This document shows, in pieces, positions 7,701-15,137 of a stretch of 33,884 nucleotides of DNA. The stretch lies in IMG/VR virus record IMGVR_UViG_3300031758_000291, positions 1 to 33,884 of that record; one strand, 5' to 3'. This DNA is from a virus. Position 1 is the first letter of the stretch. Each line of letters opens with the position of its first letter. The notes beneath the pieces are model-generated. The model was given only the letters and a program-made list of their open reading frames with translations, did no database searches and was not told the DNA's origin. A program made the translations under genes and the position numbers.

Positions 7701-10700
7701 GCGTTCGGTGGCAACGTGGCCGGTATCAATGCTGACGAATCCCCTGCCCCTGTCAACCCTGAATCCTCGCGTGCTGAAGGTGGCACGCTCGCCTCCCCCG
7801 CCGAACTCAAAGCCGCGCAGGCGGCGAACGAATCCAAGCTCTCGGCGCTGGGGCTGCCGGTGAAGCCGGGCACGAGGATCTGGGCGGCGGCGAAGATGCG
7901 GACGGCGCTGGGGAAGATCGCCAAGGATGGCAGTTATCCGGCGACGATGCGGGCGATGGCGGACCTGCTCACGCGGGTGAATCTGGACAACCTGCTGCTG
8001 AAAGTCGAAGCCGATGCGCGGCTGAACTTTGCCGGGAAGTATCAACCCTACAACGACGGGCGCGGTGAGATCAGCCTGAACACCCGCGTGACGGGCCGGG
8101 GTGACACGGACATCGTGCAAAGCCTGGTGCATGAGCTGCTGCATCATGCGACGTATCGCGCCCTGCGCAGTCCAAAGAACGCGACGCAGAAGGGGGCTAT
8201 CGCCGATCTCGAAGCCCTGCGCAAACGTGCACTGGCCGCGCTCTCCGCGCAGGAGCAGGGCCGCCAGTTTGACTACGAGCTGAGCAACACGGACGAGTTC
8301 ATTGCGGCGCTGTTCACCCGGGCCGATTTCCAGACCGCGCTGGCCGGCATCCCCGCCGACTCCGCGCCGAAGTCCCTCACCCAGCGCATCCGCAGCGTGC
8401 TCGATGAAATTTTCCGCGTGCTCGGCGAGCTCGTGACCGGCAAGAAGGTGGAACCCGGCAGCGTGCTGGAGGCCAGTTTCTCCGCGACGTTGAGGCTGAT
8501 GGAGAACGGCCGCCTGAGCGTGCAGGCCCGCATCGGCAATGCCGTGATGACCCAAGGACCGGGGCCGGTGACCATCCGCGCCGCCGCCCTGCTGGCCGTG
8601 AAAGCCTACCACGGCACACCGCACAAGGTGGACAGGTTCAGCACCAGCAAGATCGGCACGGGCGAAGGTGCGCAGGCGTATGGCTGGGGGCTGTATTTTG
8701 CGGAGAGTAAAAGTGTGGCTGAGTCCTACAAGGAGGCAGGCGTTGACATTCGCTTGCGTGGACTTTCCCCAGAAAGTAAAGCCTTTCTGGGGGTGGAAGA
8801 GCCGAACCTCTACACCGTGGAACTGCTGCCGGACGAGGACGAGTTTCTGGACTGGGACAAGCCGCTGGCCGAGCAGAGTGAGAAGGTGAGGGCGGCGCTG
8901 AGTAATGCTCCCCAAATCATTAAAGATTTTGCGCAACGTGTCGAAATGGAAGGAGGGGCTGCATCGAGTGTTTATAATTTTGCCTCGCACGCAGGCAGGC
9001 GCGGTGATGTTTCAATGGAGGCAGCATCGCAATTATTTTCCTCCCTAGGCATCCCCGGCATCAAATACCTCGACGGCGGCAGCCGTGCGAAGGGCGACGG
9101 CTCGCGGAACTTTGTGGTGTTTGACGAGAAGCACATCCGCATCACCGAGGAGAACGGCCAGCCGGTGGAGGGGTGGCAGACCGCCCCTGTGGGCGGAATG
9201 ACGAATGGCGAAGGACGAATGACGAATGAGGCGGCGCTGCTGAATCCGGCCGAAGGGCCGCCGATGCTCGAGAACCGCAGCCGCATGGCTTTGTCGGAGC
9301 AGGAGCAGCGGATGTATGAGGCGCAAACCAATGCGGGCATGCTGGCAGAAGCCGAGCAATGGCTGGCTGGCGTGGACAATGAAACGGCGGTGCGGCAGAT
9401 CGAAACGGGACTGCCCCCGGCAGGACTGCGCAGCGATCACCTGCCCGCGCTGACCGAGCGCACGCTGCAACGGCTGGCGGCGGCGGCGACGAGAACGAAC
9501 GAGATCGAGCGCCTGCAAGCCTCGGCGCTGCTGGATCGCGCTTTCACCGCGCATCAAGACATCATCAACCGTCGTGCGGGCACGGCGCTGCAACAAGTCG
9601 GCGCGGCGAATGACCGGCTGGCGCTCATCATGCCGATCATGGGCGCGAAGAAGACGCTCATCGACCGGGCGGAGGCGGTCGTGAAAAACCGTTTTAAGGG
9701 TGGCGCGGATGGGGTGGTGGAAAGGCTGAATGCAATTTTAGGCCAGTCTGGAACCGAGGCGAGCAGCCAAATAGCGCAGGCAGTTCAGGGAACACTGGAC
9801 CTTGCCCCGCCCGTCGATGCGACAGTCGCCCGCGCTGCTACGAATGCCGTGACTCAGGCGGCCAAGACTTACTTTGGCGGCACTTTGCCAGCCCGCGTGA
9901 AAATCGTGCATCAAGAGCGAGCCGACTGGGATGCCCGCATGAATGGCAGTGTGCTTGAGTTGAATGCGGCTGCTTTGGAGGCGTCACAAGTGGCTGGTAA
10001 AATCGAACATGAAATTGGGCACCTTTTGTTTCAAGACCCGGCCATGCGTCAATATTTTGACACGCTTTGGAATAGTCTTGATGTCAATGAAAGGGCGCAG
10101 ATCGAAAACATCACCGCCGTGTTGTATGACGCGGTGGATCGTAATGAGGAAAGCAGCGTCCGCGCTCTGGATGCGGTTCGCCAGATCGTGGAGGCCAAAA
10201 ATCCAAGTTTGTGGCAGCGATTTGTCACCTGGCTGAAACAAGCCTGGGAACGCTTGACGGGGCGTATGCCGCGTGATCCGCGCCGACTGGCGGCGGTGAT
10301 GATTGAAACAGGCGTGGCGCGGCTTAAAGGCGCGGACGGTCATGTGGCTGGAATCCGCGAATCAAAACGCTCAGATGCGCTGAAAGTTCGCTCGCCTCAA
10401 CTTGCCAAAATGCTGAACAACCTGCGCCGGAAGATGTATCCGGGCATGGACTGGACGGAAATATTCACCGATCTGCCGAGCACGCAGAAGCAGCGGCAGC
10501 TTGCCATTTACCAGCGGCTCATGCAGGACGAGCGGCTGCAAGGGCTGACGGCGCAGGAACGGCTGGACCTGACGAACGAACTCGACAAGGCATGGCAGCG
10601 TGAGCGGCGCGAGGTTTTCAAGCGGGAGCTGCGCAAGGCGGGCATCCTGGGCGAGAAGGACGCGGGCGACCGGCTGAAGGTGACGAACGCAATGCCAAAG

Positions 10701-12824
10701 CTGCTGCGGCTGGTGAACCTGGGCATGTTCAACTCGGCGATGTTCCGCGAGGTGATCGCGCCGCAGTATGGCCTGAAGGTGATCGACTCGACCACGGCGG
10801 CCCGCCTGCGCGGCATGGCGGAGGCAGCTTATGCGCAACCGGAAGGCGTGCTGCGGAATCGCAAGCTGGGCGAGCTGCTGAACGCGATGCAATCCGCGAC
10901 CGGCAGCACGCTGGCGGAGCTGGTGAATAGCTACTGGACGGCGGCGGTGCTGAGCGGCACGCGGACGCAGTGGGACACCTGGATGGCTTTCACCAACGGC
11001 ATGGGCACGAATTTGCTGCAAGCGGCCGGGCTGCTGGCACGCGGCCGTGGCAAGGAGGCGGTGGCGGCACATGCGGCGTGGTGGCGCGGGCTGCTGGACG
11101 GCATGCGCGAGAGCCTGCAAATCCTGGCGAAAGGCGATTACTCCGTGCTGAAACGATTCGGCACGGATCTGAACAAGGCGCTGCAAGGCGAGAGCGGATT
11201 CCGCCCGGTGCCGCTGGGCGAGAGCCTGTGGCAGAACGGGAACACCTGGCAGAAATACTTCATGGCTCCCGTGATGATCTGGACGGGCCGCCTGATGGCC
11301 GCCGCCGACCATGTGAACAACACGGCGACGACGGCGGGAGCGATGGCGGTGGCACGGGCGCTGCATCCTGAGTTTTACGGACGGACGACGTTCAGCGAGA
11401 CGGACCGGGCCAATGCACGGGCGCAAGCTCTGCGCGAGGTGACGGGCGGCGCCGAGCCGGTGACGGCGGCGGACAAGGCGACGGTGAGCGTGCGCGTGCG
11501 TGAACTGCTCTACGGAGCCATGCGCGAGCCGGAGCGGCTGGAGGCAAACGAGATCGGCGACATGGCCGCCTTCCAGAATGATCCGACGGGCATCTTCGGC
11601 ACCATCTACGCGGCGATGAAGGCCGGGCTGGGCACGGTGCAGCGTGGCATGGAGGACTATGCGCAGGACATGCAGGCGAGCCAATGGACACGGGCCGCCG
11701 CTGGCCTGATGGCGGGCAGTTTGCACGGGCTGACGGGCACGCGGTTCATGCGCTTCGGCTTTAACTTTGGCGCGGAGCTGACGCGCTATGTGCCGGGCAC
11801 GGCGCTGCTTGACAAGACTTTCAAGGGCGCGGTGTATGGCCGCGATGCGGGACCGATGCAGCGCGAGCTGCTGCTCGGGAAGAACGTGATCGGCCTGATG
11901 CTGGGCAGCACGCTGGCGGCGCTGTTCCTGAACAGTGACGACGATGACGAGGGCTGGCAGATCGAGGGCGACTGGAGCGGGCTGACACCGCAGCAGGTGA
12001 AGGAGCGCATGAGCGCCGGGCTGGAGCTCATGACGATGTGGAAGCGCGACGGCGACACGGTGCGCCGGGTGTCTTATAAGCAATGGCCGACGATGGGCCT
12101 TTTCGCGGTGGTGGGCGGCATGCTGGACGAGAAACGCCACAAGCCTGCGCAGTTTGCCCAGCACGGCACGGCGGGCCATCTGGGCCGCGCTCTGGGCACG
12201 GGCATGCTGCAAATCAAGAACGTGTCCGCGATGCGGAATTTGGTGGAGCTGTTCGGGGGCACGCGCTTTGCCGGTGATCCGAGCACGGGCATCATTGACG
12301 ACGTGGTGAAGACGGCGACGAACTTTGCCGGTGGCTTCGTGCCCACGGCGCTGAAGGACGCCGAGATCTGGCAAGACCCGCGCAATTTCAAGGCCGAGGG
12401 CTGGCTCGAAGAACTGCAACGCAGCACGCCGATTGCCCGCCGCTTTGTGAATGACGGCCGCCCGCAGCTCAACCTGCTGGGCGAGGAAGTGAAACTGCAA
12501 CGCGCCCCTTGGAGCCGGACGATCACGAGCGTGGAAAGCAGCGAGGCCAGCCGCGTGCTGGGCGCTCTGCTGGGCCGTGGCCTCAACCTGCCGCAGCCGA
12601 GCGATGCCGTGCTGGTGGTGCAGAACGGCGTGAAAGTGCCGCTGGAAACGCTGGGCCGCGAGAAGGTGTGGCAATACGAGAAGGCCGTGGGCACCGCCTA
12701 CAAGCAATGGCTGGCCACCGAAGGCAGCGCACTGCTGCAAATGCCCGTGAAGCAGGCCGCCAAAGTGATCGAGCAACGGGCTGCGAGCATCAAGCGCCAG
12801 GCGCTAGCGCGGGTGGTGCGGTGA
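4728..12824 (+). CDS. Giant polyvalent protein: two HExxH motifs, ART domain, LPD-type C-terminus
   Basis: A 2698-residue multidomain protein of the phage polyvalent class, i.e. many effector and structural domains in one chain, thought to be packaged and injected. Seen: an N-terminal helical region (1-400); low-complexity linkers coded partly by short tandem repeats (about 425-720); an unknown AT-rich domain (about 760-970); a metallopeptidase-like motif HELLH at 1135-1139; an ADP-ribosyltransferase-like domain at about 1290-1475 with YHGTP, YGWGLYFAES and NFVVFDEKHI, matching the ART type of polyvalent proteins; a second HExxH (HEIGH) at 1761-1765; then about 800 mostly helical residues with a hydrophobic segment near 2380-2400 followed by an acidic run. 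The C-terminus resembles large polyvalent-protein-associated domains. Host targets are unknown. Catalysis by any domain is inferred. Confidence 0.88.
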   Translation: MSYTPDQLEADVGFLTSLPQWQDETKRPEFIREVATKARTEADPDTHRQLVGELWNRAQGGMVQRGVDFVQRSAGEVLKSIPAAPAAGMLALSDAVGATNSGSGTRLERGLVDTADAAAQRLKRSPISLMLPQTGVFGMLADKVLPDAQAARDQTIDALRRDLDAGAHPPGLERWLSGDDAPDAETKPWVDALTRGIATRAVAADHGGKPDPQKITEWLQSDRNPAFLDSDTPGVPGPRALLADYLVTRDPTSWEAFKARVTETDSQRTTRLRRFAAEAPEFTATVAAAPKDSLAQEMMTRSADMQTSPLDLATAALPALRSVRILKAATAGAQGQGLLRRGLDDAAREFGQEAGTEMLSNPNASTSQILEAGAMGGVGQAAVSAPSAVAGTVLNRLQSPSASVTDRTATPPANQTVPDAFGGAGSTPAAGAPSPSPLGGIARRAGTVDVAPLVPGLEEDTGALTAQDVQDLERGRGGDTETIRQGDNQTGRQAILTNVPDAVTQPDNGPAQTITGSNVQTGTDASSEATRRMEMPVPPPTADAGAGAGATVPDAQGVGQELSDASQVSPSPSLPVSESPAPLMLPSRNFTGGLAQQLEGSAATLGRNAARGTRNPEPITTNSSLSSAYAQAARGSSSAMVPISRVYEQAKAQNAALTVPQFLADVQAADQRGEVLLEPFDSPAGLQAAGEFVVRNASGVPSVNMAVPSPQGMTNEEGRRTNGLRNPAERGSGAVMASQSGAAQNAEPSPGGLSEAEMVGKLLADKIGVMRSDASRYDPPSELWQRPRFQNRAIRVAKLPGRDALRAYFADKTTLDFEPPTRSDGKPLFDVSSYNADGGFRAAVMSESPQTRWKNSVITRTLTNDRTAYAEFVGFVWPASTGYMMQPLFAASLAKEKMIDDLLGLAQANQWPYGIHENPISGAERDVIYIDTPAGQLSFHDSSRRGQMPPYQGRWDGLTGATAFRLHQLFNDEAAKVSQGGFQKQESAEASAFGGNVAGINADESPAPVNPESSRAEGGTLASPAELKAAQAANESKLSALGLPVKPGTRIWAAAKMRTALGKIAKDGSYPATMRAMADLLTRVNLDNLLLKVEADARLNFAGKYQPYNDGRGEISLNTRVTGRGDTDIVQSLVHELLHHATYRALRSPKNATQKGAIADLEALRKRALAALSAQEQGRQFDYELSNTDEFIAALFTRADFQTALAGIPADSAPKSLTQRIRSVLDEIFRVLGELVTGKKVEPGSVLEASFSATLRLMENGRLSVQARIGNAVMTQGPGPVTIRAAALLAVKAYHGTPHKVDRFSTSKIGTGEGAQAYGWGLYFAESKSVAESYKEAGVDIRLRGLSPESKAFLGVEEPNLYTVELLPDEDEFLDWDKPLAEQSEKVRAALSNAPQIIKDFAQRVEMEGGAASSVYNFASHAGRRGDVSMEAASQLFSSLGIPGIKYLDGGSRAKGDGSRNFVVFDEKHIRITEENGQPVEGWQTAPVGGMTNGEGRMTNEAALLNPAEGPPMLENRSRMALSEQEQRMYEAQTNAGMLAEAEQWLAGVDNETAVRQIETGLPPAGLRSDHLPALTERTLQRLAAAATRTNEIERLQASALLDRAFTAHQDIINRRAGTALQQVGAANDRLALIMPIMGAKKTLIDRAEAVVKNRFKGGADGVVERLNAILGQSGTEASSQIAQAVQGTLDLAPPVDATVARAATNAVTQAAKTYFGGTLPARVKIVHQERADWDARMNGSVLELNAAALEASQVAGKIEHEIGHLLFQDPAMRQYFDTLWNSLDVNERAQIENITAVLYDAVDRNEESSVRALDAVRQIVEAKNPSLWQRFVTWLKQAWERLTGRMPRDPRRLAAVMIETGVARLKGADGHVAGIRESKRSDALKVRSPQLAKMLNNLRRKMYPGMDWTEIFTDLPSTQKQRQLAIYQRLMQDERLQGLTAQERLDLTNELDKAWQRERREVFKRELRKAGILGEKDAGDRLKVTNAMPKLLRLVNLGMFNSAMFREVIAPQYGLKVIDSTTAARLRGMAEAAYAQPEGVLRNRKLGELLNAMQSATGSTLAELVNSYWTAAVLSGTRTQWDTWMAFTNGMGTNLLQAAGLLARGRGKEAVAAHAAWWRGLLDGMRESLQILAKGDYSVLKRFGTDLNKALQGESGFRPVPLGESLWQNGNTWQKYFMAPVMIWTGRLMAAADHVNNTATTAGAMAVARALHPEFYGRTTFSETDRANARAQALREVTGGAEPVTAADKATVSVRVRELLYGAMREPERLEANEIGDMAAFQNDPTGIFGTIYAAMKAGLGTVQRGMEDYAQDMQASQWTRAAAGLMAGSLHGLTGTRFMRFGFNFGAELTRYVPGTALLDKTFKGAVYGRDAGPMQRELLLGKNVIGLMLGSTLAALFLNSDDDDEGWQIEGDWSGLTPQQVKERMSAGLELMTMWKRDGDTVRRVSYKQWPTMGLFAVVGGMLDEKRHKPAQFAQHGTAGHLGRALGTGMLQIKNVSAMRNLVELFGGTRFAGDPSTGIIDDVVKTATNFAGGFVPTALKDAEIWQDPRNFKAEGWLEELQRSTPIARRFVNDGRPQLNLLGEEVKLQRAPWSRTITSVESSEASRVLGALLGRGLNLPQPSDAVLVVQNGVKVPLETLGREKVWQYEKAVGTAYKQWLATEGSALLQMPVKQAAKVIEQRAASIKRQALARVVR
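6141..6196 (+). repeat. Seven octad repeats inside the polyvalent gene
   Basis: Seven 8-bp units with an AGAC/AGAG core at exact 8-bp spacing (for example GGGGAGAC, ACTGAGAC, AATCAGAC, AAGGAGAC, AATCAGAC). They are translated in frame as a polar linker rich in Gly, Asp, Thr and Gln. Same family as the intergenic array at 15071. Confidence 0.85.
6421..6468 (-). repeat. Six octad repeats, reverse orientation, in the polyvalent gene
   Basis: 8-bp units with GTCT/CTCT cores (GTCTCCCC, GTCTCCGT, CTCTCCCA, GTCTCCGA, GTCTCCTG), the complement of the GAGAC family at 6141. Translated as a Ser-Pro-Val linker. Confidence 0.8.
6564..6605 (+). repeat. Six heptad repeats, ACCCAGA family, in the polyvalent gene
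   Basis: 7-bp units ACCAGGA, ACCCAGA, ACCCATC, ACCACTA, ACTCTTC, ACTCTCG, grading into one another. Translated as a Thr-Ser-Asn-Pro rich linker. Confidence 0.7.
6862..6913 (+). repeat. Five GAATGAC-family heptads plus shared tail, copy 1
   Basis: GAATGAC, GAATGAG, GAAGGAC, GAAGGAC, GAATGGC (6862-6896), followed a few bases later by AATCCGGCCGA (6903-6913). Both the heptads and the tail recur at 9196-9253 in the same gene. Translated as MTNEEGRRTNG followed by NPAE. Confidence 0.88.
9196..9253 (+). repeat. Five GAATGAC-family heptads plus shared tail, copy 2
   Basis: GAATGAC, GAATGGC, GAAGGAC, GAATGAC, GAATGAG (9196-9230), then AATCCGGCCGA at 9243-9253. It lies directly after the ADP-ribosyltransferase-like domain, as an interdomain linker (MTNGEGRMTNE, then NPAE). 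Confidence 0.88.
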
Positions 12825-12851
12825 GTTGACAAGCATGGTAGGGTGGAGGCC

Positions 12852-13157
12852 ATGAAACGCTTCACCCTTTCCCTGCTGGTGCTGACGGCGCTGGCGCTGC
12901 ATGCCAACACGCCCCCGAGTCCCGACGCGGCGCAGGTGATGCGCTACCAGTGCGTGGCCGGCACGGTGCACGGCCTGACGAAAGCCGAGGACCGGCCCGC
13001 CACCTTCCGCATCGACACCGCCACCGGCAAAACCTGGATGCTGCAAGCCGTGCCCATGAACACGCCGAATGGCGTCATCATTGTCTCGACCTGGATCGAG
13101 GTTCACGAGACGAACGGGGAACTGTATCGGGTGGCGATGCAGAGCATGAGCAAGTGA
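12852..13157 (+). CDS. Small secreted protein, unknown
   Basis: A 101-residue protein. The ATG at 12852 is preceded by GGTGGAGG; a GTG at 12843 is the alternative. It begins with a classic signal peptide (MKR, then a Leu/Ala-rich core to about residue 19, with HAN-type cleavage). The mature part of about 80 residues contains two Trp and a YQCVAG segment with a single Cys. It lies between the polyvalent gene and the attachment site, a usual location for lysogenic-conversion (moron) genes; that role is inferred. No family recognised. Confidence 0.75.
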   Translation: MKRFTLSLLVLTALALHANTPPSPDAAQVMRYQCVAGTVHGLTKAEDRPATFRIDTATGKTWMLQAVPMNTPNGVIIVSTWIEVHETNGELYRVAMQSMSK

Positions 13158-13236
13158 AATGTATCTAGCTGAACGTCTAGCACCGTGACTTTTGCGCTGG
13201 AGTCCTTGTTTTACAAGGCATGCACGATTCCGCGCA

Positions 13237-13285
13237 ACGCATTCTGAATCTGTTATTCAAGGTTCGAATCCTTGTGAGGCAACCA
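13237..13285 (+). other. 3' fragment of tRNA-Gln(CTG)
   Basis: Anticodon loop TTCTGAA (13242-13248, anticodon CTG) in an imperfect stem, a short variable loop, a T arm CAAGG-TTCGAAT-CCTTG (13258-13274), the acceptor strand TGAGGCA, discriminator A and CCA (13283-13285). No D arm and no matching 5' acceptor strand (TGCCTCA expected) exist upstream, so this is not a working tRNA but the identity block that would restore a host tRNA gene on integration. Confidence 0.8.
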
Positions 13286-13302
13286 CTCCAAAAGGGGTGG
13301 TT
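13281..13302 (+). terminator. Hairpin following the tRNA fragment
   Basis: A 9-bp stem AACCACTCC/GGGGTGGTT with one G-U pair and an AAAA loop. It overlaps the CCA end. Probably the host tRNA terminator, carried along in the attachment site. Confidence 0.65.
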
Positions 13303-13471
13303 TATGGCCTGAAACGGGCTGGAAGGGCTGATTTACAAGGGTTTGAGGGGTGAGTTGTGGTCCAGAGGTGTGTCAAAAGCTGATTTTAATTATTTTCATT
13401 TATGTTGATTTATGGCGGCGGCTCGTCTAGCAGTTCGTCTAGCAGGATCAAACCACCTGCCCCACCATTCA

Positions 13472-13702
13472 ATGAAACTCCCCGATGAATTGACTCCGCA
13501 GGAGCATGGCGTTATTAAAACGGCTCTGCTGGAATTGGAAACACGCAACGCTGTCTGGCTGAAGGACTCGCATTGGTCGCCTGAGATGCGGGCGGGTTTG
13601 CAGCGGGATATGGAGCAGGCTAGTGCGCTGCGCGAGAAGTTGCGCGAGGTGTATCTGGTGCCGATGGCACGCCATTGGAGCAAAGGGAGGGCGGCACGAT
13701 GA
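13472..13702 (+). CDS. Small helical protein coupled to the integrase; possible directionality factor
   Basis: A 76-residue protein from the ATG at 13472; an in-frame ATG at 13412 would run through the right-hand 12-bp repeats and is less likely. It is mostly helical and charged (LELETRNAVWLKDSHW, then MEQASALREKLREVY) with a basic C-terminus (HWSKGRAAR). It ends in an ATGA overlap with the recombinase. Coupling to int and nearness to attP suggest an accessory or excision factor. No HTH motif is evident, so this is inference from position. Confidence 0.7.
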   Translation: MKLPDELTPQEHGVIKTALLELETRNAVWLKDSHWSPEMRAGLQRDMEQASALREKLREVYLVPMARHWSKGRAAR

Positions 13703-15054
13703 AAACGGCTCTGGGATCATACTCGATTTATCGGCAGCCAAAGGCGCGGGCGGAGGGGCTGCCTCAGTTTGAGTGGAAGTGGGTCGTGCGGTTCTTTGTC
13801 GGGACGGGCAAGCCGCTGACGAGATCGAAGCACCCCTACCCTATTTGTGATAAGTGCTTGGCGGAGGTGGGGAATCCGGTGGAGACGCGGCCGAATTGCG
13901 GGTGCCAGGTGGTGGTGCGGAAGTGGGCGGAGTTGTTTCTGAAGACGCACACGGCGATGCTGCAACGCGGCGAGATGGACCGGCTGACGGAGCTTTTAAC
14001 GCCGAAGCAGTTCACGTCACCTGCGGAGGTGCTGGCGGTGTATCGGGAGCGCGGGCCGGAGGACCGGGTGCAACGGTTGAACTTTCTGGCGGCGGTGTTT
14101 GAGCAGACGACGGGGAAGGACATTTCATGTGTGAGGTGGGAGGATTTGACGGCGGACCTGAAGCTGGACTGGGCCGAGCTGCGCCAGGAGGCTGGCCGCC
14201 GCGGCTGGCTGGGGCTGGGTGCTGGCCGGAACATGCCGGCCAATGGTTGGGCGATGCTGCGTGAGCTGAAGCGTGCGGGCAAGCTGCCTGCGCTGGACGA
14301 TCGCACCGAGGCGGCATGGAACACGACGGTGAACACTTACATGACGAGCATCAATTCCATTTTTGGCGAGAAGGCGCGGACGAAGATCCTGCGGGGGCTG
14401 AACGTGCCGCCGCTGGCGGAGTTTCTGGGCTGCCGTCTGGCTTTGCCTGCGCCGAAGGGGCACAAAGAAATCGAGGCGGGTGTGATGGCGCGGATTGATG
14501 CGGCGCTGCCGGTGCTGCGGGCGGAGGATGCGCGGGTATGGTTGTTTGAGCAGCTATGTGAGGAGACGGGCATCCGCCCAGTGTCGGTGCGGCGGCTGGT
14601 GCCGGGTGATCTGCGGGCGCTGACGACGGCGGAGGCGGCGGAGTGGAGGTCACGCATGGCGGCGGAGTGGCGCGTCGAGGAAGCGGATCTGTGCGAGTTT
14701 GGCGGGCTGCTGCGGGTGGCGGCGGCGAAGCATGGGGCGGAGATCCTGACGCCCATCTCGGCGGAGGTGGTGGCGGTGGCGCTGGCGGTGCAGACGGCGG
14801 GCAGCCTGATCGGTGCCAGGCATGAGACGGAGGGCCGCCAGCTTCATGCGCGGCTGAATGCGTTTCTGCGCGTCTGTGGCGTGTCGGGCACGCAGGCGGC
14901 GTATTTGCTGAGGCATCGCAAGGGGCAGCTTCTCCGTCGTTTTGGTGGCAAGGCAGCGGCGGCGGCGGGCCTGGGCCATACGAGCGAGGCGATGGCGGGA
15001 CGGTATAGCCGCGAGGATCGCGTGGTGCCTGCGGTGGGCCTGCGGGTGGCGTGA
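13699..15054 (+). CDS. int: Divergent tyrosine recombinase (phage integrase)
   Basis: A 451-residue protein. The ATG at 13699 has AAAGGGAGG upstream and overlaps the previous stop. The C-terminal catalytic signature is readable: Arg293 in ETGIRPVSVRRL, Arg405 in YLLRHRKG, His427 in GLGHTS and the nucleophile Tyr436 in GRYS, nine residues after the His. In the HxxR box the usual His is Tyr402. Residues about 45-70 carry a Cys cluster (CDKC, then NCGC) that looks like a zinc ribbon, unusual for this family. Beside the tRNA-Gln fragment it is the obvious integrase for that site. It is closed by the terminator at 15138. Confidence 0.85.
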   Translation: MKTALGSYSIYRQPKARAEGLPQFEWKWVVRFFVGTGKPLTRSKHPYPICDKCLAEVGNPVETRPNCGCQVVVRKWAELFLKTHTAMLQRGEMDRLTELLTPKQFTSPAEVLAVYRERGPEDRVQRLNFLAAVFEQTTGKDISCVRWEDLTADLKLDWAELRQEAGRRGWLGLGAGRNMPANGWAMLRELKRAGKLPALDDRTEAAWNTTVNTYMTSINSIFGEKARTKILRGLNVPPLAEFLGCRLALPAPKGHKEIEAGVMARIDAALPVLRAEDARVWLFEQLCEETGIRPVSVRRLVPGDLRALTTAEAAEWRSRMAAEWRVEEADLCEFGGLLRVAAAKHGAEILTPISAEVVAVALAVQTAGSLIGARHETEGRQLHARLNAFLRVCGVSGTQAAYLLRHRKGQLLRRFGGKAAAAAGLGHTSEAMAGRYSREDRVVPAVGLRVA

Positions 15055-15070
15055 GTGGAGATGGGAAGTA

Positions 15071-15134
15071 ATCGGACAGGGAGATATGGAGACAGGGAGA
15101 TATGGAGACAAGGAGACAGAGAGATAGTAAGACA
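15071..15134 (+). repeat. Eight octad repeats, NGGAGAYA family
   Basis: Units at exact 8-bp spacing: ATCGGACA, GGGAGATA, TGGAGACA, GGGAGATA, TGGAGACA, AGGAGACA, GAGAGATA, GTAAGACA. They lie between the int stop and the terminator. Same family as the in-frame arrays at 6141 and 6421. Confidence 0.9.
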
Positions 15135-15137
15135 GAG

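Larger units (their letters stand above)
13162..13447 (+). other. attP: Putative attP: tRNA-Gln 3' segment flanked by paired 12-bp repeats
   Basis: A 313-base stretch without a gene (13158-13471). It holds a left pair of 12-bp repeats (TATCTAGCTGAA, CGTCTAGCACCG; 13162-13185), a small palindrome CCTTGT-TTT-ACAAGG (13204-13218), the 3' part of a tRNA-Gln (13237-13285) with its terminator, and a right pair of 12-bp repeats (CGTCTAGCAGTT, CGTCTAGCAGGA; 13424-13447). A core with flanking paired short repeats, next to a tyrosine recombinase gene, is the architecture of a lambda-type attP with arm-type sites. The arm function is inferred. Confidence 0.72.

Noticed and set aside
7551-8990. 479-codon minus-strand frame
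   Set aside because: Antisense of the first metallopeptidase-like and ART regions, which carry clear motifs on the plus strand.
10371-12776. 801-codon open frame on the minus strand
   Set aside because: Complement of the polyvalent gene. Composition is His/Arg/Gln/Leu-rich, as expected from antisense reading of high-GC coding sequence; no motif.
12826-12851. Promoter with TTGACA at 12826 for the secreted protein
   Set aside because: No acceptable -10 at 16-18 bases; a single hexamer match is not sufficient.
13237-13285. A complete functional tRNA-Gln gene
   Set aside because: No D arm and no 5' acceptor strand pair with the 3' end, and the anticodon stem has a C-C mismatch.
13162-13447. 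CRISPR array
   Set aside because: The repeats are 12-bp pairs without spacer-like regular units; they fit recombinase arm sites better.
15071-15134. Iteron-type replication origin
   Set aside because: The 8-bp period and presence of the same family inside coding linkers point to a general tandem repeat, not Rep-binding iterons.
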